Below the pieces are notes generated by a model. The model was not told the DNA's origin and did not search any database. It saw only the letters and a list, made by a program, of their open reading frames with translations. Positions 25,298-35,000 of a DNA stretch of 64,000 nucleotides are shown in pieces. Every line of letters starts with the position of its first letter. Positions within the stretch are counted from its first letter, which is position 1. Position numbers and translations under genes: made by a program. This stretch comes from Thermohalobaculum sp039821125 (GTDB lineage Bacteria; Pseudomonadota; Alphaproteobacteria; Rhodobacterales; Rhodobacteraceae): NCBI GenBank assembly GCA_039821125.1, contig JBCBOR010000009.1:1-64000 (forward strand), read 5' to 3'.

Positions 25298-26554
25298 ATG
25301 AGAAAGACGCTTCTTGGCGCAGTGTCGGCGATCGCAGTGCTTGCCAGCGCGCATGTCGCCAACGCCGATGATAAATTACGGGTTGGCGTGATGGCGACGC
25401 TCGAGGGCACATACACCGTGCTTGGCGAGGATGGCGTGCGCGGCATCAAGACAGCCCTGGCCGCGTTTGGCGGCAAGGCCGGTGGCAAGGAGATCGAGCT
25501 TGTCATCCAGTCAACTGACGCCTCGCCGGACAGCGCCGTGCGCGCAGCGCGCAAACTGGTCGAACAGGATGGTCTGGATGTGATCATCGGCCCGCTCTCC
25601 GGCTCGGAAGGGATCGCGATCCGCGACTATTCGAAAACCCAGCCACAGGCGACCTTCATCAACGGATCAAGCGGCGCGCAGGAAACCACCTTCGTCAATC
25701 CGTCGGACAACTTCTTCCGCTTCAACTCGGACGGGGCTCAGTGGTCGTGGGGTCTTGGCAAGTACGTCCACGACGTCAAAGGGTATGAGACCGTTGCGAC
25801 GATCGGCGAGGATTACTCGTTCATCTACACCCAGGTCTTCGGCTTCGCGCTCGACTTCTGTCAGGCTGGCGGCGAGATCACCGAGCGGTTCTGGGTGCCC
25901 CTCGGCACCAAGGATTTCGGCTCGATCATCGCGGCGCTGCCGGATGATGTGGACGCGATCTACCTCGGCCTTGGGGGCGGCGATGCCGTCAACTTCCTGA
26001 ACCAGTACCAGCAGGCCGGGGGCGATGCGAACCTGATCGGCGGGACGATCATGGTCGATGGCACGGTGTTGAACTCGAAGGGCGATGCCAAGAAGGCGCT
26101 GATCGGCACCCCGTCGTCGGGTCCGCAGGCGGACACCTGGGATGATCCCGGCTTTCAGGAATACGTGAAACTCTACCAGGACACATTCCCGCCCGAGGAG
26201 CGCTTCCCGGCCCCGTCGCTTCTGTCGACCCTCTACTACAACGCGACGGCAGCGACGATGACCTGTCTGAACGAAGTCGGCGGCGATCTGTCGGATGGCC
26301 ATGCCAAGTTCCGTCAGTGTCTGACAAACCTCGAGCTGGACAGTCCGACCGGCAAGGTCACGCTCGATGGCAACCGTCAGGCGACCGCGGCGACCTTCAT
26401 CTCGGAAGTGATCGAGGACGAGAACGGCAATCTGGTGAACAAGTTCATCTCCATGGATCCGGCGGTGCCGCAGACCCTTGGCATGGATGCGGCGAAGTTC
26501 GCAGCCCTTGGTGCGCCGAGCCGCGAAAACCCGGCCTGCCAGACCTCCTACTGA
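25298..26554 (+). CDS. Periplasmic substrate-binding protein of the LivHMGF transporter
   Basis: 418 aa, type I periplasmic binding protein (Peripla_BP_6/LivK type). A Sec signal peptide covers residues 1-24 (MRKTLLGAVSAIAVLASAHV then ANA). The mature part begins DDKLRVGVMATLEGTYTVLGEDG, as in aromatic/amide-binding relatives, with IGPLSGSEGIAIRD near 98. ATG 25298 has TTGGGAGGA 7 bases upstream, a strong ribosome binding site. The permeases and ATPases lie about 18 kb upstream in the same direction, so the transporter genes bracket the catabolic genes. The 161-bp gap before it probably contains its own promoter. Confidence 0.9.
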   Translation: MRKTLLGAVSAIAVLASAHVANADDKLRVGVMATLEGTYTVLGEDGVRGIKTALAAFGGKAGGKEIELVIQSTDASPDSAVRAARKLVEQDGLDVIIGPLSGSEGIAIRDYSKTQPQATFINGSSGAQETTFVNPSDNFFRFNSDGAQWSWGLGKYVHDVKGYETVATIGEDYSFIYTQVFGFALDFCQAGGEITERFWVPLGTKDFGSIIAALPDDVDAIYLGLGGGDAVNFLNQYQQAGGDANLIGGTIMVDGTVLNSKGDAKKALIGTPSSGPQADTWDDPGFQEYVKLYQDTFPPEERFPAPSLLSTLYYNATAATMTCLNEVGGDLSDGHAKFRQCLTNLELDSPTGKVTLDGNRQATAATFISEVIEDENGNLVNKFISMDPAVPQTLGMDAAKFAALGAPSRENPACQTSY

Positions 26555-26573
26555 GGTCGCTCGCTGAGACCGG

Positions 26574-26594
26574 CCCGGGCACACGCTGCCCGGG
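26574..26594 (+). terminator. Hairpin after the binding-protein gene
   Basis: CCCGGGCA-CACGC-TGCCCGGG: 8-bp perfect GC stem with a 5-base loop, 20 bases after the stop. Only a short mixed T stretch follows, so it may be a partial terminator or mRNA stabiliser. Such a site would favour excess binding protein over the downstream gene. Confidence 0.55.
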
Positions 26595-26642
26595 TTACTC
26601 CTCCAAACGCAGGGTTCTGCGCGTGGACAGGGCCGGACAGAG

Positions 26643-27824
26643 ATGACTCTGATCAACTACCTGACCCGTATCCACTTCGCCGATGGCGTGCTGGAAGAAG
26701 CACTCCATTCGGAGATGGAGGCGCGCAACAAGAAACGCCCGCTGATCGTGGCCGAGGCGGGACATCTGTCCGGCAGTATCGCTGAGCGGTTCTTCTCGAG
26801 TTTTCCGATCCGCTCGGTCGCCGAAACCTACGCGGCCGTACCACCCCAGGCGACCGAAGCGGCCGCGCTGGAGATCGCCGAGACGTATCGGTCGGGCGAC
26901 TGTGACCTGCTCATTGCCTTTGGGTCCAACCGCGCCATGGACATCGCCAAGGTGGCGCGTGTCGCGATCGCGCATCGCGAACCGCTTGTGGTGCTGTCGA
27001 ATGACGAAGGGGGCGCGCGCAGGATCGGCAATGATCTGCCCGACCTCTATTCCATCCCTGGGATACTCGGTTTTGCCTCGGCCATCAGCGACTACACACG
27101 GGTGCGCCTGAACGAGGGGCGGCAGGTTCTGATCTCGTCTCCCCGCCTGATCCCCTCCGTCACGATCTGCGACCCGACGCTGACCCTTGGCGCCAGCCGG
27201 GCCGAAAGTGCGATCGCCGCCGCGGGGATCCTGGCGCGCGGGATCGATTCCTATCTCTCGCCCGCCTACAATCCGCCGGCAGAGGGGTTGGCGCTCGACG
27301 CGCTGACGCGGGTGACGGACAATCTGTCCAGCGTCATGACCGGCGAGAGCCTGAAGGCCCGGCGTGAGATGATGGCAGGCGGGCTGAACAGCTCGATGTC
27401 GCTGCAAAAGGGCCTCTGCGTCGTGCATGCGATCTGCAATGCCGTGGCCTCGGTCTCGCCGAAGCCGATTGACCCCAGCACGTTGGGCGGCATCCTGATC
27501 CCGCAGCTTGTGGCGTTCTATGGCATCCACGCGGATGCACGGGCCGAGCATCTGAAACGGTGTCTGAAGATCGACCCGGAGACAGACCTTGCAGCAGGGC
27601 TGACCCGGATCACACATGGCCTGCCGCTGCCGCGCAACCTGGCAATGCTTGGCGTGAAGCGTGAGGATCTGCACGTCGCCGCACAGCTTGCCTCCCTGGA
27701 CCGGGCCATTGGAAACGGTCCCTGCGGGCTGTCGCCAGCGGCGATCGAGGAGATCCTGACCTTTGCCTTCGAGGCCGGCGCTCGCTCCGCTGAAACGAGA
27801 ACAAACCATGACAACGTAGCCTAG
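26643..27824 (+). CDS. Iron-containing alcohol dehydrogenase family protein with degenerate metal site
   Basis: 393 aa, closest in layout to maleylacetate reductases. The nucleotide-binding GGGS region reads AFGSNRAMDIAK (near 90-101). In active relatives the metal is held by GMDALTHAVE and VHGMAHPLG...PHG. Here these read AAGILARGID and VVHAICNAVASVSPKPID: the first Asp and His are replaced (Gly, Arg) and the last His is lost; only the His in VVHAI is kept. So it may not bind Fe/Zn in the usual way. It lies after the binding-protein hairpin and before the AraC regulator. It could be a divergent reductase or a non-catalytic member. Confidence 0.78.
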   Translation: MTLINYLTRIHFADGVLEEALHSEMEARNKKRPLIVAEAGHLSGSIAERFFSSFPIRSVAETYAAVPPQATEAAALEIAETYRSGDCDLLIAFGSNRAMDIAKVARVAIAHREPLVVLSNDEGGARRIGNDLPDLYSIPGILGFASAISDYTRVRLNEGRQVLISSPRLIPSVTICDPTLTLGASRAESAIAAAGILARGIDSYLSPAYNPPAEGLALDALTRVTDNLSSVMTGESLKARREMMAGGLNSSMSLQKGLCVVHAICNAVASVSPKPIDPSTLGGILIPQLVAFYGIHADARAEHLKRCLKIDPETDLAAGLTRITHGLPLPRNLAMLGVKREDLHVAAQLASLDRAIGNGPCGLSPAAIEEILTFAFEAGARSAETRTNHDNVA

Positions 27825-27933
27825 CGTCTGCAAAGGCGCGTATTTTGGTTGTCAATCGCTTCGATTCGACGCTGAATTTACACGAGAGGCCGCACGGCAA
27901 AAGCCCAAGCGGCCCGCACAGGGAGGATGTGCG

Positions 27934-28761
27934 ATGGCCAGAGCGATCTCGGTCCATCATGGCTCGTTCGGGCGCGCGACGCTCTACGAGTTGGACAAAC
28001 CACTGATCACACATGCCCACCGGGAAGGGCATCTGATTTTCTATCTCGGCGGCAGCGAAGGCCGCGTCACGGTCGGCGACCGGGTTTGCAGGCTCGATGG
28101 CGCGTCCGCCGTCGCCATCAGCCCATGGGAGCCGCACAGCTTCGAGACTGCCTCGTCAGACGAGAGCAGCTTCGTCCTCACGCTGTACATCAAGCCGATG
28201 TGGTTCCTCGAGAACAGCCAGTCCGCCGAGTTTGCGCTCAGCTTCGGGACGCCGGTCATCGACATGACGCCGACGATCGAGCGTTGGTCCGGACGGTTGA
28301 CCTCGCTCCTGCTGGACGATCAGGCCTCCGACCGGTTCGACGGGTTCCTGTTCGAGACGACCCGGCATTGCTTTGATCAGTCCTGGCAGGCGATTCAAAA
28401 GCGCCCCTTGCTGCGCAATGTGCAGCGGCGCTTCAACGATTTCCGTGTCCGGCGCTCGCTGCGTCTGATGCAGGAGGCCTATGCCGAAGAGATCCAGATG
28501 AACGAACTGGCGCGGGAGGTCGGGCTCTCGCGCCCGCATTTCTTCAAGCTGTTCAAGATGCAGATGGGGATCACGCCAAACCTCTACCTGAACACGCTGC
28601 GCGCCGAGCATGCCATTGAGGACCTGATGACCACGCGCAAATCGGTCACGGATATCGGGCTTGATCTCGGCTTTGCCGGGCAGGCGAGTTTCACCCGGTT
28701 CTTCACGTCGAATGTGGGGATACCCCCGACGGATTACCGCCGCGTGGCGCACTTCGTTTGA
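27934..28761 (+). CDS. AraC family transcriptional regulator
   Basis: 275 aa. The N-terminal part is a cupin-like effector domain (HREGHLIFYLGG, AISPWEPHSFET at about 25-75). The C-terminal AraC DNA-binding domain has two helix-turn-helix motifs (NELAREVGLSRPHFFKLFK near 190 and VTDIGLDLGFAGQASFTRFF near 235) ending PPTDYRR. It is the only regulator in the cluster and sits at its 3' end, so it is the likely controller of the upstream genes. The cupin sensor probably binds a pathway compound. Confidence 0.9.
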   Translation: MARAISVHHGSFGRATLYELDKPLITHAHREGHLIFYLGGSEGRVTVGDRVCRLDGASAVAISPWEPHSFETASSDESSFVLTLYIKPMWFLENSQSAEFALSFGTPVIDMTPTIERWSGRLTSLLLDDQASDRFDGFLFETTRHCFDQSWQAIQKRPLLRNVQRRFNDFRVRRSLRLMQEAYAEEIQMNELAREVGLSRPHFFKLFKMQMGITPNLYLNTLRAEHAIEDLMTTRKSVTDIGLDLGFAGQASFTRFFTSNVGIPPTDYRRVAHFV

Positions 28762-29045
28762 GCGCGCCGATGCGCGCCGCGCCTTGCTGCAGCGCACGCC
28801 CGGACCGGGAAAGCTGAACGCAAGTCACAATTTTGCGTCCTGACATCTGGGCGAAATCGTGGCGTCCTCGCCGCGAGGTGATGTATAGTTACTGCGACTG
28901 CGACATTGATTTCATGTCAGATTCTGGCACAGACGGAGGGAGCCACATCAGAATTACGGCAGAATTTTAGCGGCTTGGCCCTTGATATCGCGACAGAAAC
29001 GCGCACTATCTTATTAAATTTCTTTTAACGGGTTTGGGGATTGTC

Positions 29046-32000
29046 GTGACGGCATTTCAGAACGTTTCGCTGCCTGCGAACATTTCGACTGCGTCCAGAC
29101 GAACACACCTGAGTTTGCTCAGCCGAACAGCCCTTTGCGGCGTGTTGTCCGTGAGTATTCTGGTCGCTGCCGGATACCGTGTGGCCCATGCGGGCCCGAC
29201 CGGATCTAAAGTTGTCGCGGGCTCTGCATCGATCACGCAGAGCGGCACGCATACCGAAGTCAAGCAGACCTCGAACACGGCGATTCTGAACCACAAGACG
29301 TTCAATATCGGCCGGAACGAGTCGATCAACTTTGCGCAGCCGTCGAAGAACGCGCTCACAGTGAACCGGGTGACCGGCAAGGATGTGCCGACCAACATCG
29401 CGGGCAAGATGACCGCGAATGGCAATGTCTGGGTTCTGAACCCGTCAGGTGTCGCGATCTCGTCGACGGCGCAGGTGAATGTGAACGGGCTGATCGCCAC
29501 GACCGCCTCGATCAGCGATGCCGATATCCTGTCCGGCCGGACAAGCTTCGCCGGAGCGCCGGACGGCTCTTCGGTCACCAATGCCGGGCAGATCGATGCC
29601 GGTGATGGCTCGGTCGTGCTGGTTGCGCCCGTGGTCGCCAACACCGGGACGATCACCACGCAAGGCTCGGACATCGCGCTGGGTGCTGGCTCGGGCTTCA
29701 CCGTGGATTTCGATGGTGACGGACTGACCCGGTTCGAGGTTGCGTCAGGCAATGGTGTCAGCCTGACGAACACGGGCACGCTCTCGGCCGCGGGCGGTGC
29801 GGCGTTCATCTCCGCGGCGTCAGCCGATCAGGTTCAGACCCAGGTCGTCTCGATCGGCGGCAAGGTCGAAGCCACGCGCATTGAAGAGCAGGGCGGCGTG
29901 ATCGTCATCTCAGGCGGCGATAACGGCGTGACCGAAGTTTTGGGCGACGTGGATGCCTCGCAGGATACAGGTGATGGTGGCCAGATCGCAATCACTGGCG
30001 AAGAGGTCGTGATCACCGAGACGGCGCGGATCGACGCCTCTGGCGCGGCAAATGGCGGCAAGATCGAGATCGGCGGTGCGCTGAAAGGCGCGGCGATCCG
30101 GTCCGATGTGGTGCGCCGGGTCTCGGCGCCTGCGTCCGCGCCGTTGCCAACGGCGAAGCGGACGACCGTTCAGGACGGCGCTGTCATCACGGCAGACGCA
30201 GGTGAAATCGGCGATGGCGGTGAGGTGATCGTCTGGGCCGACGAGACCACCGAGTTCCGGGGCGACATCTCTGCCAAGGGCGGTTTCCTGACCGGCGATG
30301 GCGGCTTCGCCGAGGTATCGGGCAAGCAGGTGCTGATCTTCGCGGGCGGTGTCGATCTGAGCGCCGTCGATGGTGCGTTCGGAAGCCTGCTGCTCGACCC
30401 TGACAACATCACCATCAGCGACGACCCCGGCGATGCGAACAACATCAACGCCGATGACCTCATCACATTGCTGAACACAACCGACGTCACGATCAGCACG
30501 TCTCAGGGCACGCAGACCGTCAATGATGATCCTGCCGTGGATTTTGAAGTCGACGGCGATGGCGACACCATCGCGGCCGACAACATCCCAAGCGGCGACG
30601 GATCGGGCGCAGATGCGGGCAATATCACCGTTGTCGAAGGGCTGGACGATATCGACCTCGACCGGGATGCCGAACTGACGCTGGATGCCGATGGAAGCAT
30701 CACGATCGCTGGAAGCATCGAAGAGGACAATGACAGCGATGCGCTCAGCCTGATCCTCGACGCCGAGGATGACATCGCGATCAATGAGGCGATCGTTCTG
30801 AGCGGCGATGTCACCCTGCTGGCGGACGTGAACGACCCGGATGGGGCCAATACGGTTGGCAATGTGACCTTCGGCGGGGACGGCTCGATCTCTGCGGCGA
30901 CCGTCACGATTGAAACCGCTGGCGCGGCGGCTTTGACGCTGGGCGATATCTCGGCAACCGACCTTTCCGTGACAACGCTCAATCAGAATATCGCTCAGGT
31001 GGCCGATACGACCATCGACGTCACAGGCGATACATCGCTGACCGCCGGTGCTGGCACCATCACGCTGGCCGAAGAGGACAATGATTTCGCCGATGCCGCG
31101 AACCTCGGTCGTTTTGATGCATCTGGCGCCTCCCTGACCATCGAAGACACCGACGCGATTGTGCTGGGCAATATCGTGACGCCCGCGCTCACGGTGACCA
31201 CCGACAATGGCGATATCTCCCAGGCCGGTGGCACCAGCATCACCGCCGTGACTAGTGTGGTCATGACGGCCGGAACCGGTGACATCACGCTGGATCAGGA
31301 CGGCAACCAGTTGGGCAATGCGGTCAATGGCTTCTCGGCGACAGGCGAGAACATCGAGGCCCAGGAAGAAGACGGCTTCAACCTCGCCGATATCACTGCG
31401 ACCGGTACGCTGGATCTGTCGACCGAGGACGCGAACAACATCGCCCAGATCGCAGGGACTGCGATCGAGGTTACGGGCGATGCGACGCTGACCTCCAACC
31501 TCAACATCACGCTGCGCGAAATTTCTGCGGCGAACCTTGATCTGGCGGCGGATGATCTGGTGATCGTGGCCAATGCTGGCGGCGCCGCTGTTTCGGTGGC
31601 CGGTGGTACTCTGACTCTGATCAACAACAGCGGCGATGTCGTCTCGCTCGGCGATGATGCGGGGGGAGATTTCCGGCTCGACCAGACCGAGATTGATGAG
31701 ATCGATGCAGCCACGATCTTCGTCGACAGCCAAGATGAAGCCGTCGCTGTCCAGAACGTCGACCTAGAGGCCGGGGATCAGGATGATATCGACCTCACAA
31801 TCGATGCCGACGACAGTGGGGTGACGCTGGCCGGGTTGACGGCAACGAACAACGATGTCGTCGCAACCGCTGGCGATGTGAACATTGCAGGTATCGGCGC
31901 CGATACCGTGACGCTGATCAATGGCAGCAACAACCGTGTTGCCATCGGCAATGATGCGGTCAACGCTGGTCAATTCCGCCTGTTGGATACGGAGCTTGAC

Positions 32001-35000
32001 ACCATCGACGCGGGTCTCGTTCTGATCCAAAGCGGCGGTCAGAATGTTCTGTTCGACAATCTGAGCGTCGATACAGGTGTTCTCGAGCTGCGGATCGATG
32101 CGGGCGGCGGTGATGTCGCGTTCCAAGAGATCGATATTGCCGGGTCGAACAACACCACGGTTGAGAATGATCTGACGATCCTCAATGCCGAGACGGTGGC
32201 ACAAACGGATGCCAATCTCGCGGTGGACGGTGTCACAAGCATCGCGGCGAATGACGAGATTGATCTGTCGAGTGTCGACAATGATTTCGATGCGGATGGT
32301 TCTGGCGATGCGATCATTGTCAGTGCCGACACCATCACCTTGGCTGATGCGAACGCTCTGATCCTGGGTGCGGTTGCCGCGGACGAGGCGACGTTCATCG
32401 CGGATGATATCGACCTCACCGATACGTTTACCGTCACCGGGATTGCCACGTTCGAGAATACCTCTGACGCGGCAACCAATCTCGGCGTGGACGTTGTTGG
32501 CGAGTTCTCGCTGGACGATACCGAGCTTGGGCTGATTGAAGCGGGCTCGGTCATCGTGGACAGCGACGATGCCGGTGAGAACGTGGTCATCGACAGCATT
32601 TCCAACCTGACCGAGGATCTCAGGATCATCGCAGGGGCGAATGCGGTTACCTATGTCGGCGCCTCGACCGATCTTGGTGATCTGACGATCGAAAGCGCAG
32701 GCAGCCTTGCGCCTGATGTGGGTGCGTCGCTGACCTTCGCGGCCGACAATGACCTCGACATCACGATCTCGGGCAACGCGACGCTCGAGGCCGTTACAAC
32801 AGATGACCTGTCGGCCAGCATCGGCGGTTCGGCTGATCTCGATGACATCGTTGCAGGTGACATCACGCTCTCGACCGTTGCGGGCGATGTGACCGGCGAC
32901 ACGATCACAGCGGACAATCTGGATCTGACCGTGGGCGGCGATACGACGTTGAGCGCTGTGACGGTCAGTGGCGGGACGATTACCCTGACCGCCGATGATC
33001 CGCTGAGCGATGCGATCTTTACCGATGTCGAGGCTGATACGATTGCAGCGACGGTGGGTGGCAGTGCGAGCCTGACGACCGTCGTGGCGACCAACATCGA
33101 TCTCGAGCTTGGCGAGGATGCCGATCTCGAGACGGTCGATGCAACGGATATCGACATCACGCTCGGGGATGACGCGACGATCACCGATGTGTCTGCAACC
33201 ACGCTGGCCTTGACGCTTGGCGATGACGTGACATTCGACGGAACTGCCAACACGATTTCGGGCACCATCGACATCGACGCGCAGGACAATACGATTGTGC
33301 TGTTCGACAATGACGGCTTTACCGAGGGCGATCCGTCCGAGATCGCCTTCATCAATGGCGCCGTGCTGGCGACGGACACGCTGATCCTCACATCGAACGG
33401 GGCTGGGATCACGGTCAATGGTGGTGATCTGACCGGCGCAGACAGGGCAGAGCTGATCAACAGCGGCGGTGTGAATGGCGATGGGATTGCCGGGAATGAG
33501 AACGCTGTCGAGATAGATGGGTTGCTCGCAAACTCGCTCGATATCGAGAATGGCGAGGGGGCTGTCAGTTTCCTCGACAGTGCGACAACGGTTCAGGGCG
33601 ATCTGATCGTCGGATCTTCGGGCAGCATCGACCAGAACCAGGCGGGTGCGCTTGCGGTCACGGGCGCGACGGATCTGACCAGTGCGGGCGAGATCAACCT
33701 CTTCAGCACACTCAATGATTTCGACAATGACGATAGCGGCGATGCGGTTCAGGCCGCTGCGGGCGCCAACTCTGTGACGCTGGTCGATCAGGACGATATC
33801 ATTCTCGGCACGATCCAGTCGGGCGACCTGTCCGTCGCGGCCGCCGGGATCGCAACGACCGAAGACATCACCGCGCAGTCGGTGGCTTTGCTCGGCTCCG
33901 GCGTGGTGACGATTGCCAACGACATCACGTCTGGCCCGATCTCTGTCACGGGGAACACGATCGCAGTGGCGGCTGCGACCCTGACGGCCACCAATGCCGC
34001 GATCGCGCTGACTGCGAACGATGGGCTGACCGTCAATGGCGACCTCATCGCGACCGGAGGCGATATCGCCGACATCACGTTGAGCAGCGACGCGGATGCT
34101 GATCTGGCGGCGGGTGATCTGACCATTCAGGGCGGTAGCGAGATCAACGCCGAGGGCTCGGTCACGCTGCTCACCGGCGGTGGAACGCTGCAGGATCAGG
34201 GCTCGGATCAAATCACATTCGTTGCAGGTGAGGCCTTCTCGCTGCCGACAGCGTTGTTCGATGAGACGGATCTGGCCGTAACGGCGGGCGGGGCGATCAC
34301 GCAGTCGGGCGCCGTGACCGTGACCGGGACATCTGCCTTCACCTCGAGCCAGGACGATATCACTCTGGATAACGCCGGGAACAGCCTAGTGGGCGAGGTC
34401 TCGTTGGACGCGGCCAACGGCATTGTTGCGCTGGTCAACAACACCGGTCTCACACTGGGCGATGTCGATGTCGGCAACAATCTCGACCTCGATGCGGCGG
34501 GGACGATCCAGTCAACCTCGACCATATCCGTTGGTGGAACCACGTCACTGACCGCCAACGATGGCGGCAATTTCTTCGACGTCGATCTCAGTGGCTCGAC
34601 CAATACATTCACGGGCGCCGTGTCGGCCGAAGGCGAGGATATCGCGATCAGCGACGCGTTCGGCGGGAACGCCGCGCTGCAGCTTGGCACCATCACGACG
34701 CATGGCGCTGACGGCACGGTCGACCCCACCATTGCCGGGAACGATGGTGACCTGCTTCTGGTCGCTGCCCGGGACATCACCGGGACGGATGTGATCACGG
34801 TCGAGGGCGAGACAAGCGTGCTTGCTGCCGGGCAGAGCGTTGCGCTTGGCACTGTCGCGTTGACCGGCGCCATCGATGCCACGGTCGAGGATCTTACGTT
34901 GACCGAGGCGGATGGTCTGCTCCTGGGGACCCTGGTGCTGACCGGCGATCTCGATGCCGCGACGACCGCGGGCAACATCACGGACAATGCTGGCGATGCC

